Below, in pieces: positions 35,356 through 45,700 of a stretch of DNA of 64,000 bases. The stretch's first letter is position 1. Every line of letters begins with the position of its first letter. This DNA is from Bisbaumannia sp015645095 (lineage in GTDB: Bacteria; Pseudomonadota; Gammaproteobacteria; Pseudomonadales; Halomonadaceae). A program made the translations under genes and the position numbers. The stretch is taken from the NCBI GenBank assembly GCA_036871055.1, contig CP141893.1, forward strand, positions 930,001-994,000, read 5' to 3'. Under the pieces are notes generated by a model. It searched no databases and had not been told where the DNA came from. It worked only from the letters and a program-made list of their open reading frames with translations.

Positions 35356-36621
35356 ATGTTCACTCGTGACATGCAGATTGCCGGTTTCGATGATGCCCTC
35401 TTCGACGCGATGCAGAAGGAAGTCGCGCGCCAGGAGGCCCATATCGAGCTGATCGCTTCCGAGAACTATGCCAGCCCCCGGGTGATGGAAGCCCAAGGCT
35501 CCCAGCTCACCAACAAGTACGCGGAAGGCTATCCCGGCAAGCGTTACTACGGCGGTTGCGAGTACGTGGACATCGTCGAGCAGCTGGCCATCGACTACGC
35601 CAAGGAGCTGTTCGGGGCCAGCTACGCCAACGTTCAGCCCCACTCCGGCTCCCAGGCCAACGGCGCCGTCTTCCAGGCCCTGGTCAAGCCGGGTGATACC
35701 GTGCTGGGCATGAGCCTGGACGCCGGTGGCCACCTGACCCACGGTGCCAAGCCCAACTTCTCCGGCAAGCACTACAACGCCGTGCAGTACGGCATCGACG
35801 AGAACGGCCGCATCGACTACGCCGAAGTCGCCAAGCTTGCCCGCGAGCACCAGCCGAAGATGATCATCGCCGGCTTCTCCGCCTACTCCCAGATCATCGA
35901 CTGGGCCAAGTTCCGCGAGATCGCCGACGAGGTGGGCGCCTACCTGCTGGTCGACATGGCCCACGTGGCCGGCCTGGTGGCCGCCGGCGTCTACCCGACC
36001 CCGCTGCCCCACGCCCATGTGGTCACCACCACCACCCACAAGACCCTGCGCGGCCCGCGCGGCGGCCTGATCCTCTCCGCCGAAGGCAACGAGGAGATCG
36101 AGAAGAAGCTGCAGGCCGCGGTCTTCCCGGGCGGCCAGGGCGGCCCCCTGGAGCACGTCATCGCCGCCAAGGCGATCTGCTTCAAGGAAGCCATGGATCC
36201 GTCCTTCAAGACCTACCAGCAGCAGGTGGTCAAGAACGCCCAGACCATGGCCGGCGTCTTTATCGAGCGCGGCTTCGAGATCGTCTCCGGGGGCACCGAG
36301 GATCACCTCTTCCTGCTGTCGCTGATCAAGCAGGGCCTGACCGGCAAGGACGCGGACGCTGCCCTCGGCCGTGCCCATATCACCGTCAACAAGAACGCCG
36401 TGCCCGGCGATCCCCAGAGCCCCTTCGTCACTTCCGGCCTGCGCATCGGCACCCCGGCGGTGACCACCCGCGGCTTCGGCGAGGCCGAGTGCCAGGCGCT
36501 GGCCGGCTGGATCTGCGATATCCTCGACGCCATGGCCAAGGGTGAAGACACCAGCGCCATCGAGGCCGAGGTCAAGGCCAAGGTCGAGGCGGTCTGCGGC
36601 GAGTTCCCGGTGTACAAATAA
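35356..36621 (+). CDS. glyA: Serine hydroxymethyltransferase (GlyA)
   Basis: A 421-residue PLP enzyme, normal length. HIELIASENYASP and YPGKRYYGGCEYVD are the N-terminal signatures. VTTTTHKTLRGPRGG holds the PLP lysine, and VNKNAVPGDPQSPFVTSGLRIGTPAVTTRG is the C-terminal folate/active-site block. It converts serine and tetrahydrofolate to glycine and methylene-tetrahydrofolate in the cytoplasm. Start at 35356, the usual MFTRDM-type N-terminus; the open frame upstream to 35140 is not coding. Codons are strongly optimised. Palindromes in the leader suggest regulation. Confidence 0.97.
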   Translation: MFTRDMQIAGFDDALFDAMQKEVARQEAHIELIASENYASPRVMEAQGSQLTNKYAEGYPGKRYYGGCEYVDIVEQLAIDYAKELFGASYANVQPHSGSQANGAVFQALVKPGDTVLGMSLDAGGHLTHGAKPNFSGKHYNAVQYGIDENGRIDYAEVAKLAREHQPKMIIAGFSAYSQIIDWAKFREIADEVGAYLLVDMAHVAGLVAAGVYPTPLPHAHVVTTTTHKTLRGPRGGLILSAEGNEEIEKKLQAAVFPGGQGGPLEHVIAAKAICFKEAMDPSFKTYQQQVVKNAQTMAGVFIERGFEIVSGGTEDHLFLLSLIKQGLTGKDADAALGRAHITVNKNAVPGDPQSPFVTSGLRIGTPAVTTRGFGEAECQALAGWICDILDAMAKGEDTSAIEAEVKAKVEAVCGEFPVYK

Positions 36622-36693
36622 GCCCGGTCTACCGCTAAGCCCGGTTTCGCCCAAGGCGAGGGGCGACGGCGGCAAACCGTCGTCCCGCAGTTA

Positions 36694-36730
36694 CCACGCC
36701 CCGCGCCGTTATCGACGGCGCGGGGCGTGG
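36694..36730. terminator. Strong hairpin after glyA
   Basis: Perfect 16-bp arms at 36694-36709 and 36715-36730 with a 5-nt TATCG loop, 73 bp after the glyA stop. There is no long T-run, so termination is likely but not certain. Confidence 0.65.
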
Positions 36731-36831
36731 CGTTTACGGGCCCTGACCACGGCGTTGTCCTGAAGCCAGGTGGAGTCGCGCTATCTCCGATATGCTGAAG
36801 GCAAAGCGGCGGCTTAAGGAGACCCAACGCC

Positions 36832-38244
36832 ATGGCGACACTGACGTTTCTCGGTGCGGTGGGAGAGGTGACCGGTTCGCGCTACCTGCTCGAGGTGGCG
36901 GACGACGGGGGCGGCGACCACGCCCTGTTGCTGGAGTGTGGCCTGCATCAGGGGGGAAGTGAGGCGGACGTTCAGAATGCCAGGCCCTTCGGCGCCCTGG
37001 CCACCAAGCTCTCGGCGGCGGTGATCTCCCACGGCCACCTGGATCATGCGGGGCTCTTGCCCAAGCTGGTGCGCGAGGGCTACCGGGGGCCGATCCACTG
37101 TACCCGTGACACCCGCGACCTGCTGGAGATCATGCTGGTGGATGCGGCCTTCGTGATGGCCAAGGACATCGAATGGGAGAACCGCTGGCGCCACAAGGCC
37201 GGCAAGCCGCTGCTGGAGCCGCTCTACGATCAGGATGACGTGGAACAGGCCCTGGCCCAGTGCGAACCCCACCCCTATGGCCAGCCGGTGCACCTGCCAG
37301 GAGGGGTGACCCTGGTTTACCGGGACGCGGGCCATATTCTCGGCTCGGCGATCGTCGAGCTGACGGTGCCGTCCGGGGGGCGTCAGCGGCGCCTGGTCTT
37401 CTCCGGCGACCTGGGCAACCCCGATTCGGTGCTGATGGAGGATCCCGAGAAGGTCTTCGAGGCGGATGTGGTGTTGATGGAGAGCACCTATGGTGATCGC
37501 GATCACCGCCCCCTCGACGAGACCCTGGAGGAGTTCGCCCGGGTGCTGGAAGAGGCCCAGGAGGCGGGTGGCAATGTGCTGATTCCCGCCTTCGCCGTGG
37601 GGCGCACCCAGGAGGTGCTCTATCACCTCAGCGTGCTGCACCACGAGGGGCGCCTCAAGCAGCAGCTGGTGTTCCTCGACAGCCCCATGGCGATTCGCGT
37701 CACCGAGCTCTACCAGAAGAAGCGCAAGTCGCTGAACCGGGAAGACCTCAAGGTACTCAACGTGGCCGCCCAGGGCGACCCCAGCCAGTACCTGCCGGGG
37801 CTACGTCTGACCCGCAGCGTCGAAGAGTCGATGGCCATCAACCGCATCCATGGCGGCGCCATCATCATCGCCGGGGCGGGCATGTGCAACGGCGGGCGGA
37901 TCATCCACCACCTGCGCTACAACCTGGCCAAGCCCGCCACCCGGGTGGTGATCGTCGGCTTCCAGGCCGCCGGCACCCTGGGGCGCCAGTTGGTGGATGG
38001 GGCCGAGCGGGTCAAGCTGTTGGGGGAGGAGGTGCCGGTCAAGGCGCGGGTGCATACCATCGGCGGCTTCTCCGCCCACGCCGGCCAGAGCGAACTGCTG
38101 GCCTGGGCCGGGGCCTTCCGCAACCAGCCGCGGTTCTATCTGGTGCATGGAGAGCCCGGTGCCCAGCAGGCGCTGCAGGCGGCCCTGGCCGAGGCCGACA
38201 TCGAGGCCGAGATCCCCGTTTATGGGGAGAAGATCGAGCTGTAG
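36832..38244 (+). CDS. Beta-CASP metallo-beta-lactamase-fold RNA/DNA-processing hydrolase
   Basis: A 470-residue cytoplasmic protein. Zinc ligands appear in SHGHLDHAG and further in YRDAGHILGSA, FSGDLGNPDS and STYGDRDH. The beta-CASP cap and C-terminal motifs follow (FAVGRTQEVLY, GMCNGGRIIHHL, IGGFSAHAGQSEL). This is the CPSF/YSH1-like branch, which in bacteria is annotated as an RNA-metabolising exonuclease. Targets unknown. The ATG at 36832 follows AAGGAG. Monocistronic, between glyA and the second secretion locus. Confidence 0.88.
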   Translation: MATLTFLGAVGEVTGSRYLLEVADDGGGDHALLLECGLHQGGSEADVQNARPFGALATKLSAAVISHGHLDHAGLLPKLVREGYRGPIHCTRDTRDLLEIMLVDAAFVMAKDIEWENRWRHKAGKPLLEPLYDQDDVEQALAQCEPHPYGQPVHLPGGVTLVYRDAGHILGSAIVELTVPSGGRQRRLVFSGDLGNPDSVLMEDPEKVFEADVVLMESTYGDRDHRPLDETLEEFARVLEEAQEAGGNVLIPAFAVGRTQEVLYHLSVLHHEGRLKQQLVFLDSPMAIRVTELYQKKRKSLNREDLKVLNVAAQGDPSQYLPGLRLTRSVEESMAINRIHGGAIIIAGAGMCNGGRIIHHLRYNLAKPATRVVIVGFQAAGTLGRQLVDGAERVKLLGEEVPVKARVHTIGGFSAHAGQSELLAWAGAFRNQPRFYLVHGEPGAQQALQAALAEADIEAEIPVYGEKIEL

Positions 38245-38428
38245 CCGCAAGGCTTTGGGAACATTGAAATAGTCGTTCGCCCTTGTTTAGCAAGCTGAAT
38301 ATTAAGAAATTTTCTGGCTCAGGGAGGGACTGGTGAAATTCCGGGAGCGGGACTAACGTAAGGAAGATTGTCCCCTTTGTGGCGTTAGTTTACTCGTACT
38401 CGAGCCACGCTCGCTCCGGTGACCCCGC

Positions 38429-40219
38429 ATGGCCAGTCAAGAGCCGTTGTCGAATCTGCGGCAGGCGCTAGGCGTCTGCCGCGGAGGTTTCGTGTCGGTG
38501 GGGTTCTTCAGCCTGTTCATCAACCTGTTGATGCTGGTGCCCGCCATCTACATGTTGCAGGTCTACGATCGGGTGCTCTCGACCCGCAGCGGCGAGACCC
38601 TGCTGATGTTGACCCTGGTGGTGGTCTTCCTCTTCGCGGTCATGGGGCTTCTCGAGCTGGTGCGCTCGCGGATGCTGGTGCGTATCGGCAATCGCCTCGA
38701 TGCCCTGCTCAACGAGCGCCTCTATCGAGCCATGTTCCGCCGTAGCCTGCTCGGCAAGGGGAGCGCATCGGCCCAGCCGGTGGACGACCTCACCACCCTG
38801 CGTCAGTTCCTGGCCGGCAATGGTTTGCTGGCCTTCTTCGATGCGCCCTGGGTGCCCATCTATCTGGCGGTGCTCTTTCTCTTCCACCCCTGGCTGGGGT
38901 TCTTTGCCACGGGTTCCGGCCTGTTGCTGCTGACCCTGGCCGTGGTCGCCGAAAAGCTCACCCAGCCGCTGCTGGCCGGGGCTCAGGGGGAGCACATCAA
39001 GTCCCGGGAACTGGCCACCGCTAACCTGCGTAATGCCGAGGTATTGCATGCCATGGGCATGCTGCCCGGCATCATGGGGCGCTGGTCTCGTCGCCACCGG
39101 CACTCCCTGGTCGAGCAGTCCCGAGCCAACGACCGTGGCGAGGCCTTGGGGGGCGCGTCCCGGGTGCTGCGCCTGCTGGCCCAGTCGCTGATCCTGGGGC
39201 TGGGGGCCTGGCTGGTGCTGCGTGCCGAGATGACGCCGGGGATGATGATCGCCGGTGCCATCATCATGAGCCGTGCCCTGGCGCCCATCGATCGCCTGAT
39301 CGCCACCTGGAAGGGCGTCGTGGCGGCCCGTGGTGCCTATGGCCGCCTCGACGAGCTATTGAAGACGATTCCCGAGGAGGAGGAGAGCATGTCCCTGCCT
39401 GCGCCGCTGGGTGACGTCCGTGTCGAGGGCGTGACCGCGGCGCCGCCCGGGGAGCTGGTACCGACCCTGCGTGGCATCCAACTGGCGGTACGAGCCGGCG
39501 AGCATGTCGGTATCGTCGGCCCCAGCGCTGCCGGCAAGTCGACCCTGGCCCGGGTGCTGCTGGGTATCTGGCCGCCGCTGGCCGGCACGGTTCGCCTCGA
39601 TGGGGCCGATATCACCCGCTGGAATCGCGAGGAGCTGGGCCCCCATATCGGCTACCTGCCCCAGGATATCGAACTCTTCGAGGGCAGTATCGCCGAGAAT
39701 ATTGCCCGCTTCGGCGAGGTGGATACCGAGGCCGTGGTCGCCGCCGCCCGCAAGGCGGGGGTCCACGAGATGGTGCTGGCGTTACCCGAAGGCTACGACA
39801 CTCTGATCGGCCCCGGTGGTGCCGGTCTCTCCGGTGGCCAGCGTCAGCGTATCGCCCTGGCTCGGGCCCTTTATGGCAACCCGGTGCTGGTGGTCCTCGA
39901 TGAGCCCAATGCCAGCCTCGACGACCGCGGGGAACATGCCCTGCGTGCCGCCATGGTGGCCCTCAAGCGCGAGGGGGTGACCCTGTTCGTGATCAGCCAT
40001 CGGGTCAGCGTACTGAAAGGCATGGACACCCTGCTGGTGTTGCGTGAAGGGCAGGTCCAGCTCAGCGGCCCGCGTGAGGAAGTGATGGCCTGCCTGGCCG
40101 GCAAGACGGCCCCCCAGGGAGCCGTCGCCCAGGCGGCGAGGGGGCGGATGGTCGCGGTCCATCCTGCCAGTGCTGGCAAGGTCATGGGAGGGCAGGGTGA
40201 TGCGCCAGTCGGCCAGTGA
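38429..40219 (+). CDS. Type I secretion permease/ATPase of the second system (PrtD-like)
   Basis: A 596-residue ABC exporter without an N-terminal C39-like domain, as in PrtD/AprD/LipB-type systems. The membrane domain spans about 20-310. The ATPase domain has Walker A GPSAAGKST, signature LSGGQRQ and Walker B VVLDEPNASLD, with the PrtD-type GYLPQDIELFEGSIAENIARFG loop. It exports an unfolded substrate from cytoplasm to exterior together with the HlyD-like adaptor, whose gene overlaps its 3' end by 20 bp. The upstream 184-bp gap is AT-rich in part and contains ACTAACG/CGTTAGT (38352-38389). The ribosome binding site is weak. Confidence 0.9.
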   Translation: MASQEPLSNLRQALGVCRGGFVSVGFFSLFINLLMLVPAIYMLQVYDRVLSTRSGETLLMLTLVVVFLFAVMGLLELVRSRMLVRIGNRLDALLNERLYRAMFRRSLLGKGSASAQPVDDLTTLRQFLAGNGLLAFFDAPWVPIYLAVLFLFHPWLGFFATGSGLLLLTLAVVAEKLTQPLLAGAQGEHIKSRELATANLRNAEVLHAMGMLPGIMGRWSRRHRHSLVEQSRANDRGEALGGASRVLRLLAQSLILGLGAWLVLRAEMTPGMMIAGAIIMSRALAPIDRLIATWKGVVAARGAYGRLDELLKTIPEEEESMSLPAPLGDVRVEGVTAAPPGELVPTLRGIQLAVRAGEHVGIVGPSAAGKSTLARVLLGIWPPLAGTVRLDGADITRWNREELGPHIGYLPQDIELFEGSIAENIARFGEVDTEAVVAAARKAGVHEMVLALPEGYDTLIGPGGAGLSGGQRQRIALARALYGNPVLVVLDEPNASLDDRGEHALRAAMVALKREGVTLFVISHRVSVLKGMDTLLVLREGQVQLSGPREEVMACLAGKTAPQGAVAQAARGRMVAVHPASAGKVMGGQGDAPVGQ

Positions 40220-41588
40220 CGAGGGCGGGGCTACGCGTCCGCGCCAGGGCAAGTTACCGGCCCTGGAGGCCCCGGTGCTCGAGGGCGAGTATGAGGAGCG
40301 CGTCCCGGTCACCTACCGTCGCTACTTCTATCTCGGGTTGCTGGTGCTGCTGCTGGCGCTGGGGGGCTTCGGCGGCTGGGCCTTCAGCGCCAACCTGGCG
40401 GTGGCCGTGGTGGCGCCTGGCCATGTGACGGTCGAAAGCTTCCGGCGGACGGTGCAGCATCTCGAGGGCGGGATCGTTCGTGACATCCTGATTGCCGATG
40501 GTGATCGCGTCGAGGCGGGGCAGCCGCTGGTCGTCCTCGACGACACCCGGGTGCGCACCCAGCTACAGATGGTGCGCGCCCGCTACCTGGTGGGGCGGGC
40601 CACCGAGCTGCGGCTGCTGGCCGAGCAGCGGGGGGACACGTCGTTGGCCTTCCCCGGGGAACTGACCGGGAGCGATCTACCGAGAGTCCAGGAGGTACTG
40701 GCCGTGCAACAGGCGCTCTTCGCCGCCCGGCGGGAGTCGTTGCGCGGCACCCTGGAGGCACTGGACTCCCAGGTCGAACAGATGCAGCGCCAGATCACGG
40801 GGCTCGAGGAGATGGTGCAGTTCGGCGAGCGGCAAGCCGCCTCACTGCGCGGTGAGGTGGCCGATCTGCGCAGCCTGCATAGCCGCGGGCTGGTTGGCAA
40901 TCAGCGGATGCGTGAGCTGGAGCGGGACCTGCTGGAACTCTCCCGGGAGATTGCCGGTCACCGTGCCGAGATCGGCCGACTGGGCGCCGGGATCAGCGAG
41001 AACCGCCTGCAGCGCGAGGTTCGCGTGCAAGAGTATCGGCGCGAGATCGGCGAGCAGTTGCGCGAGGCCCAGGGCCTCGCCTCCGAGGCCCAGGAGCAGA
41101 GCATCGCGCTGACGGAGCAACTGGAGCGTACCCGGGTGATGGCCCCGGTGGCGGGCATCGTGGTGGAGCGCCGGGTGCACTCGGTGGGTGACGTGCTTCG
41201 CTCTGGCGATCCGCTGCTGGATATCGTGCCCGTCGACGACAGTTTCCTGATCGAGGCCAGGGTGCCGGACCGCGATATCGACCAGCTCTATCCTGGCCAG
41301 CCGGCGGAGATCCGCTTCTCCGCCTTCAACCAGCGCTCGACCCATGTCATCGCGGGGCAGGTGATCTTCGTCGGCGCCGACAGCCAGGTGGACGAGGCCA
41401 CGGGCGTGCGCTTCTACCGCGTGCGACTGAGGGTGACCGATGAGGGGCGTCAGAAGATGAGCGACGAAATGCAGTTGCTCGCTGGCATGCCGGCCGAGGT
41501 GATGATTCGTACCGGGGAGCGGACCTTCGTGAGTTATATCACCAAGCCGATGACCGATATGCTGGCCCGGGCCATTCGTGAGGAGTAG
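40200..41588 (+). CDS. HlyD-family adaptor of the second type I secretion system
   Basis: A 462-residue periplasmic adaptor: cytoplasmic N-terminus, one membrane helix (YFYLGLLVLLLALGGFGGWAF), lipoyl half near VQHLEGGIVRDILIADGDRVEAG, long coiled coil (about 150-310), second lipoyl half (VMAPVAGIVVERRVHSVGDVL) and beta-barrel domain (PGQPAEIRFSAFNQRSTHVIAG). The ATG at 40200 has GGGAGGG 7 nt upstream and overlaps the ATPase gene; the frame from 40170 has no such site. It should link the PrtD-like ATPase with an outer-membrane TolC protein, which is not encoded in this cluster. Confidence 0.9.
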   Translation: MRQSASDEGGATRPRQGKLPALEAPVLEGEYEERVPVTYRRYFYLGLLVLLLALGGFGGWAFSANLAVAVVAPGHVTVESFRRTVQHLEGGIVRDILIADGDRVEAGQPLVVLDDTRVRTQLQMVRARYLVGRATELRLLAEQRGDTSLAFPGELTGSDLPRVQEVLAVQQALFAARRESLRGTLEALDSQVEQMQRQITGLEEMVQFGERQAASLRGEVADLRSLHSRGLVGNQRMRELERDLLELSREIAGHRAEIGRLGAGISENRLQREVRVQEYRREIGEQLREAQGLASEAQEQSIALTEQLERTRVMAPVAGIVVERRVHSVGDVLRSGDPLLDIVPVDDSFLIEARVPDRDIDQLYPGQPAEIRFSAFNQRSTHVIAGQVIFVGADSQVDEATGVRFYRVRLRVTDEGRQKMSDEMQLLAGMPAEVMIRTGERTFVSYITKPMTDMLARAIREE

Positions 41589-41628
41589 TCCCTCCACCGG
41601 GCATGACAAGGAAGGGAGATACCGCAGT

Positions 41629-42300
41629 ATGTTGCTGGAGAACCCACCGATTCACCTGATTACCGAGTCGACGCCCCAGTCCCAGCTGTTCGCCGACTAC
41701 CTGCATCGTCAACTGGAGTGCGCCGTGACCCTACGGGCACCGCGGATGGTCGGTCGGCCCCACGGCGAGAGCCGGCTGCTGATCCTGCTGGATATCGATC
41801 ATCTGGACGAAACGGACCTGCATGCCTGGCGACTCCGGGTCGCCGAGTTGCCCGGCGTGTTCCTGGCCGCCTTCAATCTGCGTGACGAGGCCCATGCCGT
41901 GGAGTTGCTCTCCAGCATGCATCTCCAGGGCATCTTCTATCGCAGCGACAGCCTCGAGTTGATCTGCAAGGGGTTGACCCTGCTGCGGGAAGGCAAGCCC
42001 TGGATGTCGCGCTCGCTGATGGCGCGACTGCTGGAGTATTACCGGCAGCGCCAGCTCAATGTCTATCGTCCCACCTGTGGCCTGACCCAGCGTGAGCTGG
42101 AGATCATCGGCCTGCTCGGTGCCGGGGCCACCAATATGGAGATCGCCGACCGGCTCTTCGTCAGCGAGCATACCGTCAAGTCGCACCTCTATAATATCTT
42201 CCGCAAGATCGACGTGCATAGCCGTGGTCAGGCGATCAACTGGACCCGCCGCCACCTGGGTGCCCCGCCTCCGCTTCAAAAGCGCCGCTACTCGGAATAA
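41629..42300 (+). CDS. CsgD-like LuxR-family regulator
   Basis: A 223-residue protein. The C-terminal helix-turn-helix LTQRELEIIGLLGAGATNMEIADRLFVSEHTVKSHLYNIFRKI, followed by RGQAINWTRRHL, is strikingly like CsgD of enterobacteria. The N-terminal half has the degenerate receiver pattern of CsgD (LLITEST-like start, ILLDIDHLDE, GIFYRSDSLELICKGL). CsgD controls curli and biofilm matrix genes. Here the gene sits between a type I exporter and a large matrix-like protein, so it probably controls that protein. The ATG at 41629 follows AAGGGAGA, 41 bp after the adaptor stop. Confidence 0.85.
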   Translation: MLLENPPIHLITESTPQSQLFADYLHRQLECAVTLRAPRMVGRPHGESRLLILLDIDHLDETDLHAWRLRVAELPGVFLAAFNLRDEAHAVELLSSMHLQGIFYRSDSLELICKGLTLLREGKPWMSRSLMARLLEYYRQRQLNVYRPTCGLTQRELEIIGLLGAGATNMEIADRLFVSEHTVKSHLYNIFRKIDVHSRGQAINWTRRHLGAPPPLQKRRYSE

Positions 42301-42796
42301 CCCGCGCCTATTTCCCGCGACTCAATGACTCTCGCGTCCAGCCTGATGGAATGCGTCTTCGGTCTATCCAGCCTATACGGCGCCATGCGCCTGGCCAGAT
42401 CGGTCGAGACGCGACCATCGAGGTCGAGTAAACGAGCGTCAGCAAGAGCACCCGAAGGGCCCGCGCTTCGGAGTATGAGAAAACTCATACCTTGAGTGTG
42501 AGTTAGTCCAATATATGGCCATGTTTCTTAATGGCTTTTCTCATGTTTGCGATAGCAGGTAATTGGTTCTGTTTTCTTGTGTAATTGATAAGTCATTTGC
42601 GGTGGATTGGCTAATTTTTATATGAGTGATCGGACCCCTTTATGGCGCGATATCATCGGGCCGATCGCCAACATGCCGGCCCGGGCAATCAGGAAGGAAT
42701 AAGTGGCCATCCAGAGTGGGGTAAGCCTTACTCCGGGAAGGCCGCGGATCAGAGGGCGGGCGTATAAACGCACTGAACGGTTAGGGGGAACAAATC
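42301..42796 (+). promoter_or_regulatory. 496-bp regulatory gap before the second matrix protein
   Basis: No credible gene: a 66-residue reverse frame at 42288-42488 has no ribosome binding site. The second half (about 42480-42640) is clearly AT-rich and probably holds the promoter. A perfect inverted repeat GTATGAG (42473-42479) and CTCATAC (42484-42490) with an AAAA spacer, followed by GAGTGTGAG, is a candidate operator for the CsgD-like regulator. AGGGGGAA before 42797 is the ribosome binding site of the next gene. Confidence 0.4.
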
Positions 42797-45700
42797 ATGT
42801 CAGAAGACCTCCTGGAAATCACGGACTCGATATCGATAGATGAAACCCCAGGCGTACAGGCCGACAAGGATGAAATTGCTGTCGAGGAAGACTGGGCCGC
42901 GCAACTAGCAGCATTGTTTCCCGGCTATGACTTCGGCAAGCCCGCCAACCTGTCCCACAAGGAGGGAATGATCAGCACCCCGGACGGGTTCTCCACCATC
43001 GGCTGGGCGGCGGACGAGGAGGGTACCTCGCTCGATGGCGTCGAAAGCAACCTGATGGCGCTCGACCCCGAGTCCGGTGAATACGAAGCGGTAACACTCA
43101 GCACCGAGGACGATGGCAAGGTGCTGATCGGTACCACGGCATCGGGAAATATCGCCTTTATCGCGGTGATCGTGCCAAGCGAGGACGGCCTCTCGTCCGA
43201 CGTCTACCTCCTGGGCTATCTGCCCATGGAGCACGGCGACTCGTCGGATCCCGATGATTTTGTTGAGCTGGCAGGCCTTTACGTCCATGTCACCGTGGAG
43301 GGCTCACTCGATTTCGAATTCGATGGCGCCCCCTCGGGGAACAATGACTTTATGGCCTTCGGCGAAGCCGATGGGGTGGCCATCGTCGTCACCGGGCGCA
43401 CCGAAGGCGAGACCGTGAACAGCAGCAAGGCCGGCAACGAGCCCACCTCGCTTGCCGCCAACAGCAATAATATCAACGCCGGCGAGGGGCTGGTGATCAC
43501 CTATGTCCTGGGAATGAACCCGGACTACCTGGTTCCCAATCTGAGCGGGCCCGAGGCGAGCGACACGGCCAACATCCTGTTCGATGATCTGCATTCGGCA
43601 ACGGAAGGCTCGGTGACCATCGTCAAGGTGGGCCCGGGGAATACCACCGCGACGGTCAAGATTACCGCGCTCTATACGGAGGTCGAGCTGGGAGCCGACT
43701 TTATTCCGGGGATTACCAACGATGGCGTCATCACGATCACCGCCGTCTATGTCAACGGCGAGGTGGCGGCCTCTACCACGGATTCCAATGGCGCTGTGAC
43801 GGTTACCGGCATAAGAAACAACGACGTTATCACCTTCGAGACCGATGGCGACCATAACCGCTTCGTGGTAGAGAACGGTGGCACGGGGAACGCCAGGTTT
43901 AGTCTTGGTGGCGTGTCCATCGCCGGTACCGAGGAGCAGAGTGACGCGGCGCTTGCCTCGCTGCTCTTCTATGATGACGGGCCCTCGGTGGGCGACAACC
44001 TGACCGTGGAGCTCGACGACGGCGCCCTGGAGGGCGGAAATAAGGAGGATTTCGAGCCCGTGAACACCACCGGTACACTCGCCCACGACTTCGGCGCGGA
44101 TGGGGCCGGTAGTATCGAATGGCTGACCACCGGCGCACCGGCCGGTTTCAGCTATGTGCTCGATGGCGACGACCTGCAGATCAAGCAGGACGATGTGGTG
44201 GTACTGACACTTACCGTCGATGCCGACGGCAATTACACCGTGACCCAGAACAGTCCGGTGATGCATGCCCCGGGAGACGGCGAGAACACCCAGACGTTTA
44301 GCATCGGCTACCGGGTCACCGACAAGGACGGCGACTCCATCGACGGCTCCCTGATGATCGACGTCGTGGATGATGTTCCGACCATCGCTCTCAGTGGGGA
44401 CACGGTAGATCCGCTCGAGACGGACGACAGCGATATCATCGATAGCGACAGCGCCGACTTCTCCGTGCTATTCGACGTGAGCTTCGGCGCCGACGGTCCG
44501 GCCGATGGCGGTGGCCTCAGCTATTCACTCTCGGTGCTCAACGCATCGAGCGGTCTGGTGGATACGCTGACCGGTCAAGCGGTGATGCTCGCTCTCGATG
44601 AAGATGGGGACATCGTCGGTTCGATCATGGTAGAAGGCGACGCGGTCGAGGTGATTCGCATTAGTGTCGACACGGAAAGCGGCGAGGTCACGCTTACCCA
44701 GAGCCGGGCGCTCGTTCACCCGGGGGTCAATGATCCGAATGATCAGGTAACGCTCGCCTCGGGTACGATCGGCTTGACCGCGACGGCGATGGACGCCGAC
44801 GGTGACGAAGTCAACTCCGATCCTGTCGATATCTCCGGGGCTTTCGTTTTCCTCGACGATGAACCCGAGTTCGAGCGTGACATCGAGGACGGCTCGGTGG
44901 CCTTCCTAGTAGGGCAAACGGACACGGACAGCGGTTTCCTCGACTACGGCAACGACGGCGCGAAGAGCTTCGTGATCACCGACTACACGGAGCTGCCTAA
45001 TGACACCATCCTTGGTGAGGTGACCGCGGTACTGTCCGCCGATGGCACGGAGCTTGTCTACTCGAACGCGGATGGAGAGCTGTTCCGACTCACTCTCGAC
45101 TCCGTGAACAGCTATCTCTTCGAGGTCCTCCAGGATGCGCCGCTGATCCTGAATCCACTGGACTTCGGGTCGGTCACGCCGGGCGGGCCGAAGGAGCTCG
45201 AGATCGTGCAGGGTGAGCTGGGGACAACCACGGTGGTGTTCGATGGTTTCCTGTCGACGAACTTCGACGGCGATGCCGTGGAAGAGTACGACCAGGGTAA
45301 CCTCCCCGATCCCGGTGACACCGCTGACGATGTCAATATCAGCAGCAAGGGCATCGGGCTCAAGGACAACCAGATGGATCCGGGTGAGCAGCTGAAGTTC
45401 AGCGTCTATGAGGACTTCACGGCGGGTATCACCAAGGAGGTCGAGGGGGTGCAACTGGTTATCGACGGCGGGACGGGCCCCAATACCACCTTCAGCGTCC
45501 GAATGGTTGCCTATGACAGCGATGGCAACCTCGTCGCCGAGGAGGTGTTCGAAGGCCTGGCCCTGCCGAAGGGCAGCAACACCCTGGTATTGGATTTCCT
45601 GCCTGGGGAGTCCTTCCACGAAGTCTACCTCTTCCATGATCTCGACAATGACAATAACGGTTTCCGGATCAAGTCGATCTCCCTGTACGAGCGTGAAGAG

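Noticed and set aside
42288..42488. 66-codon reverse frame downstream of the CsgD-like gene
   Set aside because: No ribosome binding site, no recognisable domain, and it overlaps the 3' end of the regulator gene and a palindrome.
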